Origin: Fibrobacterota bacterium
GTDB lineage: Bacteria; Fibrobacterota; Chitinivibrionia; Chitinivibrionales; FEN-1185
Reading direction: 5' to 3'
Length of the DNA stretch: 45,038 nt
Assembly (NCBI GenBank): GCA_003165595.1
Contig: PLWQ01000005.1
Coordinates: 79,029-124,066 of the forward strand
In this document: positions 1 through 6,470 of the stretch, piece after piece
How positions within the stretch are numbered: position 1 is the first letter of the stretch
Layout: every line of letters starts with the position of its first letter
Notes under the pieces: generated by a model
The model's database searches: none
What the model saw: the letters and a program-made list of their open reading frames with translations, nothing else
Told to the model about the DNA's origin: nothing
Position numbers and translations under genes: made by a program

Positions 1-83
1 AACCCCGAAGCAAGCTTCGGGGACCGCGATTACGACCGGATGTACACCCCAGTGAGCAGCCTGCAATGCGCAAACTTTGGGAT
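1..83. repeat. Structured dispersed repeat, copy A
   Basis: This copy shares about 60 bases with copy B (597-684), including the block ACCGCGATTAC-ACCGGATGTAC and then GTGAGCAGCCTG. It starts with a perfect 9-bp hairpin (3-11 with 14-22). Bases 4-10 can also pair with 75-81 to form an outer stem, as in copy B. It lies just past the 3' end of the minus-strand receiver gene, so on the minus strand it would sit upstream of the next gene to the left, outside the window. It matches no RNA family that I recognise. Confidence 0.6.
3..22 (-). terminator. Hairpin downstream of receiver gene
   Basis: CCCCGAAGC and GCTTCGGGG form a perfect 9-bp stem with a 2-base loop, 62 bases after the receiver stop codon on the minus strand. 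No T-run follows within the window. It may act as a terminator, or it may simply be the inner stem of the dispersed repeat. Confidence 0.35.
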
Positions 84-458
84 TCAGCGAGGACAGATTC
101 TCCTGATGCAATCACCGAATTCGTCGAGTGAAAACGGCTTGGTGAGGACGGCGACCGGCGCCCTGTCCGGTCCGCACGGTTCCTGACCCGCAGTGTCCTC
201 GAGCAGTATCATCTTATCGAGGTGGTCCGGAAATTCATCGCGGACGATGGCGCCTGCAGACTTCCCGGTGCCGTCCAGAAGGCTCGACGCCGCAATGACC
301 AGATCGTAGCGCTGGCGCGCCGTCCCCAGTTTTGCGCGGAGCGTATCCGCATCAAGCACGCGGTCGACCACGACGTCCTTGAAATTGATAAGAAGAATAT
401 CATTCACCAGTTCCTGAACGTCAAGATTATCATCTGCCACAAGCACGCGCACCGGCAT
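84..458 (-). CDS. Stand-alone receiver-domain protein, phospho-acceptor Asp missing
   Basis: A 124-residue protein with the length and fold pattern of a CheY-like receiver and no output domain. The acidic pair is present (Asp9-Asp10) and so is the conserved Lys in LTKPF (Lys107). At the phosphorylation position, however, the strand reads YDLVIAAS, so Ala57 stands where Asp is expected. The switch Thr/Ser after strand 4 is also not obvious (ILLEDTAG). This suggests a pseudo-receiver that signals by protein contact rather than by phosphorylation (inference). An SD-like GGAG lies 8 bases before the ATG. The gene has its own candidate promoter and is flanked by copies A and B of a dispersed repeat. 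Confidence 0.75.
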   Translation of the reverse strand: MPVRVLVADDNLDVQELVNDILLINFKDVVVDRVLDADTLRAKLGTARQRYDLVIAASSLLDGTGKSAGAIVRDEFPDHLDKMILLEDTAGQEPCGPDRAPVAVLTKPFSLDEFGDCIRRICPR

Positions 459-501
459 CTGGTTATCTCCGCAGATTGTTTTTGTCTGTCAAAAGCTTTC
501 T

Positions 502-530
502 AAAATACATCCCCCGTCGCATTGCACCAA
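502..530 (-). promoter_or_regulatory. Candidate sigma70 promoter of the receiver gene
   Basis: On the minus strand, TTGGTG (525-530) and TATTTT (502-507) are separated by 17 bases, with a TG just before the -10. The predicted start of transcription is about 37 bases before the receiver ATG. Confidence 0.4.
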
Positions 531-596
531 TAAATTGCGGAAATGGTTGCGGCGGAGTGCATTCGCAAACGGCGTTTCCTGATCTGCGGATTGAAG

Positions 597-684
597 GACC
601 CCGCAGCAGAGCTGCGAGGACCGCGATTACAACCGGATGTACGCCCCGGTGAGCAGCCTGTAATGCACTCGCTGCGGGATTCAC
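597..684. repeat. Structured dispersed repeat, copy B
   Basis: Same element as copy A, in the same orientation. The inner stem pairs 599-607 with 611-619 (one mismatch). An alternative outer stem pairs CCCGCAGC (600-607) with GCTGCGGG (671-678). A flanking inverted repeat, GAGTGCATT (555-563) with AATGCACTC, could extend the structure. Copies A and B bracket the receiver gene. On the minus strand, copy B lies about 140 bases upstream of that gene. Confidence 0.6.
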
Positions 685-700
685 TTTTACCACGTCCCAC

Positions 701-729
701 TTGGAAATGCGCGTGACGAATCGTAATTT
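701..729 (+). promoter_or_regulatory. Candidate promoter giving a leaderless transcript
   Basis: TTGGAA (701-706) and TAATTT (724-729) have a 17-base spacer. The expected transcription start falls on or next to the ATG at 736, and no Shine-Dalgarno sequence precedes that ATG. Confidence 0.4.
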
Positions 730-735
730 AGTGGC

Positions 736-1101
736 ATGAACCCGATTCTTCGGTCCACGACCCGTTTTTGCACGGCCGCAACAGCTTTTCTGCTCGTGAC
801 GGCGCTTGCCGCCCATGCCGTGGACGACAAATCCGCGTCATCGGCAAAGACCCAGGAAAAGGGCAAGGCCGCAGTTCAGAGGATAATTTTTGAGGAACAG
901 AAGATCGAAGGAAAGATCCGGCGTCCCCAGTTGGTGCTTATCAAGGCGGACCAGCGGCCGAGTTTTCCTCCCATGATCATGCAAAGCGTCGGCAAGAACG
1001 ACAACGTCGCCTCCTTTGTGGACCCGGCGGTTATCGAAAACTCCACCTACCAGAACGCCTTCCAGTTCGAAGGCACTACCATCGTCAACTACGCCCCGTA
1101 A
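736..1101 (+). CDS. Small secreted protein of unknown function
   Basis: A 121-residue protein. Residues 1-28 form a clear signal peptide: basic start, hydrophobic core TAFLLVTALA, and AHA before the likely cut. The mature part is short, charged and contains no Cys. It has a segment around residues 60-85 rich in Lys, Arg and Pro (EGKIRRPQLVLIKADQ, then PSFPPMIM). I do not recognise the family. The protein should be periplasmic or surface-attached. Its 3' end overlaps the 3' end of the convergent alcohol dehydrogenase gene by 17 bases. No ribosome-binding site is visible before the ATG. Confidence 0.65.
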   Translation: MNPILRSTTRFCTAATAFLLVTALAAHAVDDKSASSAKTQEKGKAAVQRIIFEEQKIEGKIRRPQLVLIKADQRPSFPPMIMQSVGKNDNVASFVDPAVIENSTYQNAFQFEGTTIVNYAP

Positions 1102-2113
1102 GTTCCGGTACCATGGTTAGGACAATCGCGCCGTCGGCTGCGCCGGTTCTCAGCATGTCCAGCGCCTTGTTCGCATATCGAAATTTAAGCGTTGTGCAGT
1201 CGGTTTGCACCTGCACCTTCGGCGCGATGGACAGCAACTCCTCTCCGTCGCGCCGGGTAAGGTTCGCTACCGATCGAATGACGCGTTCGCCCCAGAGGAT
1301 GCTGTAGGGAAAGGACGGGATGTCGGACATGTGGATCCCGCCGCACACAACCACGCCGCCCTTTGCGCAGGCGGCCAGTGCGGCCGGAACAAGCGGCCCC
1401 GCCGGAGCAAAGATTATCGCCGCGTCAAGCTCCGCTGGAGGCAATTGCGTGGAGTCGCCGGCCCAACTGGCACCAAGGCGCCTGGCAAATGCCTGGGTCT
1501 TTGCATCGCGGGGCTTTGTAAACGCGAAAACGCGCTTCCCCTCGTGAAGCGCGATTTGTGCGACGATATGCGCCGCGGCGCCGAAACCGTATATCCCGAT
1601 ATCGATCGCGTTTTCAGGAATCATGCGATACGACCGGTAGCCGATGAGTCCCGCGCACAGAAGCGGAGCCGCCGCAACGTCGCCGTACTGCGGCGGCACC
1701 CGAAAGCAATACCGCTGGTCGGCCACCGCGTACTCGGCATAGCCGCCGTTGATTGTGTATCCTGTAAAGCGCGCATTGTCGCACAGATTTTCCTGGCCCT
1801 TTAGGCAATAGCGGCAGGTGCCGCAGGTGGCGCCGAGCCACCCCACGCCCGCACGCTCGCCAACGCTGAACCGGGTCGCACCGGCACCGTTGCCGACCAC
1901 CACGCCGACGATCTCGTGTCCCGGAACAATCGGCAGCGACGGGGCCGCGAGTTCGCCGTCCAGAATATGCAGATCGGTCCGGCACACGCCGCACGCGCCC
2001 ACGCGCAGGAGAACCTCGCCCACGCCCGGCACCGGTACGGGAATTCTCTTTTCGACAAGGGGACCGCCTTGTTTTTCCAGGACCATGGCCGTCATCATGT
2101 CGGGGATGTCCAT
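1085..2113 (-). CDS. Zinc-dependent alcohol dehydrogenase (MDR family)
   Basis: A 342-residue medium-chain dehydrogenase/reductase that should oxidise an alcohol, or reduce an aldehyde, with NAD(P). The N-terminal GroES-like domain carries the catalytic zinc ligands in CGVCRTDLH (41-49) and GHE (His66, Glu67). The structural zinc site has four Cys (97, 100, 103, 111). The Rossmann motif is IYGFGAAAH. The longer reading frame to 2230 has a Cys-rich extension not expected in the family. I chose the ATG at 2113 because GAGG lies 9 bases upstream and the length then fits. The substrate cannot be told. The organisation resembles single-gene ADHs of the AdhA/AdhP type. Confidence 0.85.
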   Translation of the reverse strand: MDIPDMMTAMVLEKQGGPLVEKRIPVPVPGVGEVLLRVGACGVCRTDLHILDGELAAPSLPIVPGHEIVGVVVGNGAGATRFSVGERAGVGWLGATCGTCRYCLKGQENLCDNARFTGYTINGGYAEYAVADQRYCFRVPPQYGDVAAAPLLCAGLIGYRSYRMIPENAIDIGIYGFGAAAHIVAQIALHEGKRVFAFTKPRDAKTQAFARRLGASWAGDSTQLPPAELDAAIIFAPAGPLVPAALAACAKGGVVVCGGIHMSDIPSFPYSILWGERVIRSVANLTRRDGEELLSIAPKVQVQTDCTTLKFRYANKALDMLRTGAADGAIVLTMVPELTGRS

Positions 2114-2449
2114 AGGAAACCGCCTCATTGCAACGTGGTGCTTAAGCTGGACAGGGTACTCAACATCATTACCATAAATACAATCCGGGCAAATGCAGAT
2201 GCACTGGTTTTCCGAATGCGCATTCGCCAATGTGCCGACCGAAAACTATATTAACCTACACAAAGTGGTATTCCGGGATACGGGACACTATTCTCTATAA
2301 TCAATCCAAGCCATGCACAGTGGATAAACAATTTGATTTTGGAGAATGGTTTTAGAGGCCCGGGATTTGGACATTCTGATGGTGCGTTGATGATTTGACG
2401 CTACAACAGGCCTCACCCGGAAGCTTCCGAAAGGAAGATCCTTGTTATG
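2114..2449. other. Intergenic region without a recognised gene
   Basis: No convincing reading frame. A perfect TATAAT is present on the plus strand (2296-2301), but the -35 is poor (TTCCGG at 2271, spacer 19). If it is used, transcription would run through the MITE toward the gene at 2797. Between the MITE and that gene (2594-2796) I see only unstructured sequence. Confidence 0.4.
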
Positions 2450-2588
2450 AGAACCTCTAAATATTCAAAAACACGTTTTGTCATTGCGAGCGAAGCGAAG
2501 CAATCTCGCGTTTTTGTGATGAATTACGGGAGATTGCCGCGTCGCTTCGCTCCTCGCAATGACATATTGGCAATTTTTAGAGGTTCCC
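2450..2588. mobile_element. MITE-like palindromic element
   Basis: A 139-bp near-palindrome. The ends are AGAACCTCTAAA and its inverted partner TTTAGAGGTTCCC. The arms contain GTCATTGCGAGCGAAGCG and, inverted, CGCTTCGCTCCTCGCAATGAC. TTATG occurs directly on both sides (2445-2449 and 2589-2593) and could be a 5-bp target-site duplication. The CATTGCGAG/GAAGCAATCTC core is a palindrome type known from many unrelated bacterial genomes and often mis-annotated as a short protein. There is no transposase in the element, so it would have to be moved in trans. Confidence 0.75.
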
Positions 2589-2796
2589 TTATGTCAACCA
2601 CTCTTCTTAAGATGAGCAGGTATATTGTCCGTATCCCTTATTTGGTTGCACGATCACGTCCGTATCGACTCAAGTCGCGTATTTGCGCTCTTGACCTTGC
2701 CGAATGCAAGAAGGGCTGTCAAACATTACTTCATAATTTAAAAGGAGTTACACAATCCCATACTCATTGGCACGTCCTTTGAGGACTACCTCCAGC

Positions 2797-3681
2797 ATGC
2801 GCACCAACAGACCTTTTCTTATCAGAAGTCTGACCTCACAGGGCTTGGCAGCGGCCGTGTCGATCTGCTTCATTGTTTCGAACGCGATCGCCGACAAGAC
2901 AGAACCGGGGTTGTATTTCAGCCAATCCGTGGGTGCATCGTGGGACCCGCTGGGCGTGATTCTCGACAGCAGGCTGTTCTACAGAAATTCTCTTGTAAAC
3001 AAAAACGGCATTCTCTGGGAATCCACCAAATTCGACGCCGGACTACAGAACGAATGGACGCCAGCCGACAACGTCATCTCTGCCCGGGTCGAAATGGAGC
3101 CGATCGCGGTGTTTTCACTCGTGTGCAAGGCCGGGTTCTACAACATGTACAACGCGCTTGGATACGGCTGTTTCAGGCTCGATTCCCCGAATGAAGCATA
3201 TGGGCCTCAGGCACAAAAATCCATGAAACCGGCCAATGCCCGCGGCTATTGGGTGTCGGCGGCGCCCACCCTCAAGGCAAAGGTGTGGCGTCTGATACTA
3301 ATGAACACCACGACTATAAATCAGCTTGCGCTCAACGGCAGCGGATACTTTCTCGAGGTACGGTCGTACCTTCCCCACCGTACCGTCGACCTCGATATCA
3401 TCAACGACACCTACCTGCTTGCCGAATGCACGCCGTGGCTGATGGCCGGTCTCACGCATCATTATGTGTACGTCAAAGAAACGTCCGTCGTTTCGCAGCA
3501 GGTGTGCGCCATGGGAATCGTCACGCCTACCGCTCCCCGGTTCAAATCCACCTATGCCGCCCTTGACGTCGGCACCTATCTGCGCGACCCGCTGTTTGCG
3601 CGTTCGTTGTACCTGGGGTGCCTCGTGGGCGCCGATTTCCGGATTTGGAATCCGGCGTCCGCCAAGGATGCGAAGAAATGA
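2797..3681 (+). CDS. Secreted, probable outer-membrane barrel protein
   Basis: A 294-residue protein. A signal peptide covers about residues 1-33 (basic start, then LAAAVSICFIVSNAIA). The mature part alternates polar and aromatic/hydrophobic residues in short stretches, as in outer-membrane beta-barrels. I do not recognise a named family. The ATG at 2797 is preferred over an upstream TTG because it starts the signal peptide directly. GAGG lies 12 bases upstream. The stop overlaps the ATG of the symporter gene (ATGA), so the two are probably translated together. The protein may form the outer-membrane entry point for the substrate of the symporter (inference). Confidence 0.7.
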   Translation: MRTNRPFLIRSLTSQGLAAAVSICFIVSNAIADKTEPGLYFSQSVGASWDPLGVILDSRLFYRNSLVNKNGILWESTKFDAGLQNEWTPADNVISARVEMEPIAVFSLVCKAGFYNMYNALGYGCFRLDSPNEAYGPQAQKSMKPANARGYWVSAAPTLKAKVWRLILMNTTTINQLALNGSGYFLEVRSYLPHRTVDLDIINDTYLLAECTPWLMAGLTHHYVYVKETSVVSQQVCAMGIVTPTAPRFKSTYAALDVGTYLRDPLFARSLYLGCLVGADFRIWNPASAKDAKK

Positions 3682-5099
3682 ACGTCAATATTGACACAAT
3701 AGGAAAATCGAAAAAGGTCTCGGCCGGCCTCAAGATTTGCTATGGCTCGGGCGACCTTGTCGCCGGCCTTGCTTTCAACGCGCTCAACTTCTTTTATCTC
3801 TATTTTCTGAACACCGTCGTGGGTATGCCTGCCTACCTTGCCGGGCTTGTGCTGCTCGTGGGCCGGGCCTGGGACGGTGTGATGGACCCGGTGATGGGAA
3901 TGATTGTCGACAGCACAACGTCACAACGGGGCAAGCACCGGTTCTGGATGCTCGTTGCGATCGGTCCGTTCGTCCTTTTCTTCTTCCTGCTGTGGATCAG
4001 GCTCCCCGGAAGTCAATTGACACAATTCATACTATACTCGCTGCTGTTCCTGCTCTTTTCCACCTCATTCACAATGTACAACATTCCCTACGGCAGCATG
4101 ACCGCCGACCTTACCCGGGATTACCACGAACGCACCGGCCTCACCGGCGTGCGCATGGTGTTCTCCCTGTTCGCCATGATTATCGGCGCAGGCGCGACCC
4201 AGGTGCTTGCCGGCATTCCTCAAGTAGGATACCCCGGCATGGCGGCGGTGTTCGGCCTCGTTATGCTCGGAGGCGGCGCCACCGCGATCTTCGCGACCCG
4301 CAATCGCGACACGATTGTTACCAGGCCGGAAGGCATCCATATGCGCATCTGGCTTTCCGCGTTCCGCAACCGTCCCTTCGTGCTGCTGGTATCCTCGTAT
4401 CTGCTCCTTACCGTCGCCACAACCGGCGTGTCGGGCATTTTCATTTACTTTGTGAAGTATTCCCTCAAACTCCGCGGCGATTTCCAGTCGAGCGTCGTCA
4501 TGGGAGTTCTGGTGATGGCCGCCATCGCCGCACTGCCGCTCTGGGCCTGGATGTCGAAGATCGCCTCGAAGAAGATTTCTCTTTTCGCGGGCATGGCCGT
4601 GTTCGCTGCGGGGCTCGTTGCCGTTTCGCGCACCGGGCTGGCGGCTGGCCCGGCTATTTTCTACTCCCTGGCCGTGGTCACCGGCGTTGGGCTGTCGTCG
4701 TTCTTTATCGTGCTGTGGTCCATGATTCCGGACGTGGTGGAATACGGCCAGTTACAAACCGGCCGCCGCAACGAGGGTATTTATTACGGGCTGTGGTTCT
4801 TTGTGCAGAAACTGGGAATGGCCGCCAGCGCGGCGATCAACGGAGCGGTGCTGTCGGCCACGGGATTCAGACAAATGGCGGGCGGCGCAATGCTCGACCA
4901 GCCAAGCGCGGCGCTCCGGGGTATTGGCCTGCTTCTTGCCGGCCTGCCGATCGTGCTCATTGCGGCCGGGCTTGTCGTTCTCGCTTTCTACCCTATTAAC
5001 GCTGCGCGGCACGCAGAAATCAAGAGGCGGCTCGATCTTGCATCCGCAGGCGGCCCCACCGGGTCCGGCGAGTTTGACCAACAACGGGGAGCGTCTTGA
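3678..5099 (+). CDS. GPH-family sugar:cation symporter (MelB-like)
   Basis: A 473-residue inner-membrane protein with about 12 hydrophobic segments, of the glycoside-pentoside-hexuronide:cation symporter family (MFS fold). The family signature is visible at residues 63-89: RAWDGVMDPVMG followed by DSTTSQRGKHRFW. Asp66 and Asp70 correspond to the cation-site aspartates of MelB. The loop ADLTRDYHERTGL is also typical. It should import a sugar or glycoside with Na+ or H+. The substrate cannot be read from the sequence. It is the middle gene of a coupled trio: ATGA overlap with the barrel gene before it, and TGATG overlap with the transferase after it. Confidence 0.88.
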   Translation: MNVNIDTIGKSKKVSAGLKICYGSGDLVAGLAFNALNFFYLYFLNTVVGMPAYLAGLVLLVGRAWDGVMDPVMGMIVDSTTSQRGKHRFWMLVAIGPFVLFFFLLWIRLPGSQLTQFILYSLLFLLFSTSFTMYNIPYGSMTADLTRDYHERTGLTGVRMVFSLFAMIIGAGATQVLAGIPQVGYPGMAAVFGLVMLGGGATAIFATRNRDTIVTRPEGIHMRIWLSAFRNRPFVLLVSSYLLLTVATTGVSGIFIYFVKYSLKLRGDFQSSVVMGVLVMAAIAALPLWAWMSKIASKKISLFAGMAVFAAGLVAVSRTGLAAGPAIFYSLAVVTGVGLSSFFIVLWSMIPDVVEYGQLQTGRRNEGIYYGLWFFVQKLGMAASAAINGAVLSATGFRQMAGGAMLDQPSAALRGIGLLLAGLPIVLIAAGLVVLAFYPINAARHAEIKRRLDLASAGGPTGSGEFDQQRGAS

Positions 5100-5872
5100 T
5101 GAAGAGGATTCTGGCGATTGTCGGCGAATCGGAACTGATCCAGGCGGCCGTCACCCTCGTGGTATATGCGGCCCACGCCGCGGTGATCGGCCTGTCGCTG
5201 CTGCCGTCAATCTATCTCTTGTCGTTTGCGAAAAGGACCTTCCTGGCCGATGGATCGCCGTTGCATGTCGTGGCGTTTTCGGTGGCATGCGGACTGGCGG
5301 TTTTCCTCTACTTTATCACGGGCACGATCGTGATGAGCCTCCTTATCCGGATCATTTCCCTGGGCATGAAAGCTGGCCGGTATCCCATGTACTCATTTAC
5401 CATGGTTCGCTGGCTCATATACAGCGGCATCTACCATCTGGCGGGAAAAACGATCCTCGACTATCTGCCGATGAGTTTTCTGGGCATCCTGTTCTTCCGT
5501 ATCATGGGTGCCAGGATCGGGAAGAATGTGTCGCTTAACACTTGGTTCCTCAACGACGCGTACCTGATGGAGATAAGCGACAACGTGGTAATCGGCGGAA
5601 AGTCGGATATTTCGTGCCACACCTTCGAGAAGGGTTTTCTGCTGTTGCAATCTGTAAAGATAGGCGCCAACACGCTGATTGGCCAGCAATGCTATGTGAG
5701 CCCCGGGGTAACCATAGGCAATAATTGCGTTATCGGACAATACTCGTTTATCCGCAAAAACAAGATTATACCCGACAACTCGGTGATTGCCGCGCTGGGA
5801 GGGTTGCCGATACGGGAGATTACCCGGCTGGAGAAAGGCTCGGCGGAGTCGGACAATGACGGGGCAGCATAG
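5099..5872 (+). CDS. Membrane-anchored hexapeptide-repeat transferase
   Basis: A 257-residue protein. The first half has two or three membrane segments (about 12-50 and 60-90). The second half carries left-handed beta-helix hexapeptide repeats, for example MGARIGKNVSLN, ISDNVVIGGKSD and VKIGANTLIGQQ. Such domains usually transfer acetyl or other acyl groups to sugars or peptides. The arrangement resembles the C-terminal part of large membrane acyltransferase proteins linked to peptide synthetases. The ATG overlaps the stop of the symporter (TGATG), and GGGGAG lies upstream. Co-translation suggests it modifies a sugar taken up by the symporter, or a cell-surface glycan (inference). Confidence 0.75.
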   Translation: MKRILAIVGESELIQAAVTLVVYAAHAAVIGLSLLPSIYLLSFAKRTFLADGSPLHVVAFSVACGLAVFLYFITGTIVMSLLIRIISLGMKAGRYPMYSFTMVRWLIYSGIYHLAGKTILDYLPMSFLGILFFRIMGARIGKNVSLNTWFLNDAYLMEISDNVVIGGKSDISCHTFEKGFLLLQSVKIGANTLIGQQCYVSPGVTIGNNCVIGQYSFIRKNKIIPDNSVIAALGGLPIREITRLEKGSAESDNDGAA

Positions 5873-5882
5873 TGCTCGCGTG

Positions 5883-6320
5883 CTACTTGCCCGACACCTG
5901 CACGGGCTTCCCGTTTTCGTCGTAGAACCGCGGCACGCCGACCTGGACGTCGTCGCCGTATTCTATCCGGGCCTTAAGCATGCCGGTTCGATAGTAGAAC
6001 TTTGCCGTGCCGTGCCGCTTGTCGTTCCGGTAGGTGGTTTCGGTCTTGAGCACGCCGTTTTCGTAGTATTCACGCGCCACACCGTTGAGTTTTCCGTCTT
6101 CGTATTCGTACATCGCCTCCAGTTTCCCGCTCGGGTAATAGGCCCTGATGACTTTCTTGTTGTCCCGGCGGTCCGACGTCATCTGCAAAGAACCGCTCTG
6201 GGAATACCCGCGGAACACCTGCGCCGGCGCGGTAGAAAGGGATCCGATGCACGGCGCGAGACCAACGAGGATCGCGGCGACTATTAGAAATGGCCCGGCG
6301 TGCTGCGCCTTGCTTGTCAT
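5883..6320 (-). CDS. Secreted MORN-repeat protein (YwqK-like)
   Basis: A 145-residue protein with an N-terminal hydrophobic export signal (about 10-34) and four to five tandem MORN_2-type repeats of about 22 residues. The repeats have the pattern YY-x-x-G-x-L-K...Y-x-D/N-G-K-x-x-G, for example YYENGVLKTETTY and YYRTGMLKARIEY. The family includes YwqK, sometimes named an antitoxin, but no toxin partner is nearby and this copy is exported. I chose the ATG at 6320 because it begins the export signal. Its 3' end faces the transferase gene with a 10-base gap. It is divergent from the LytS gene. Its role is probably envelope-related and is unknown. Confidence 0.7.
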   Translation of the reverse strand: MTSKAQHAGPFLIVAAILVGLAPCIGSLSTAPAQVFRGYSQSGSLQMTSDRRDNKKVIRAYYPSGKLEAMYEYEDGKLNGVAREYYENGVLKTETTYRNDKRHGTAKFYYRTGMLKARIEYGDDVQVGVPRFYDENGKPVQVSGK

Positions 6321-6470
6321 ATTCAAAAGACTTCCCGGCGGTATCGCGTTGAGCGGCGAATTATTTTCCTGTCCAGGCGTTGCGCCCCATGTTCCCGACC
6401 GCAACCTCCTGACATACAGGAACGGCGCTCGTGCGGAACACAGGGGCTATTTCACGCATGTACAGGTGGT

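Noticed and set aside
487-492. A perfect TTGACA on the minus strand before the receiver gene
   Set aside because: Its -10 partner would fall on the ribosome-binding site (GAGATA/GATAAC). The promoter at 502-530 fits better.
1-700. Integron cassette: a single gene between two same-direction repeats
   Set aside because: The repeats lack the RYYYAAC/GTTRRRY core sites of attC, and there is no integrase in view.
2447-2782. A 111-codon reading frame over the MITE
   Set aside because: The peptide is the well-known translation of the CATTGCGAG palindrome type and is not a real protein.
5883-6320. Toxin-antitoxin system suggested by the YwqK-like protein
   Set aside because: There is no toxin gene beside it and the protein carries an export signal, so the antitoxin label should not be carried over.
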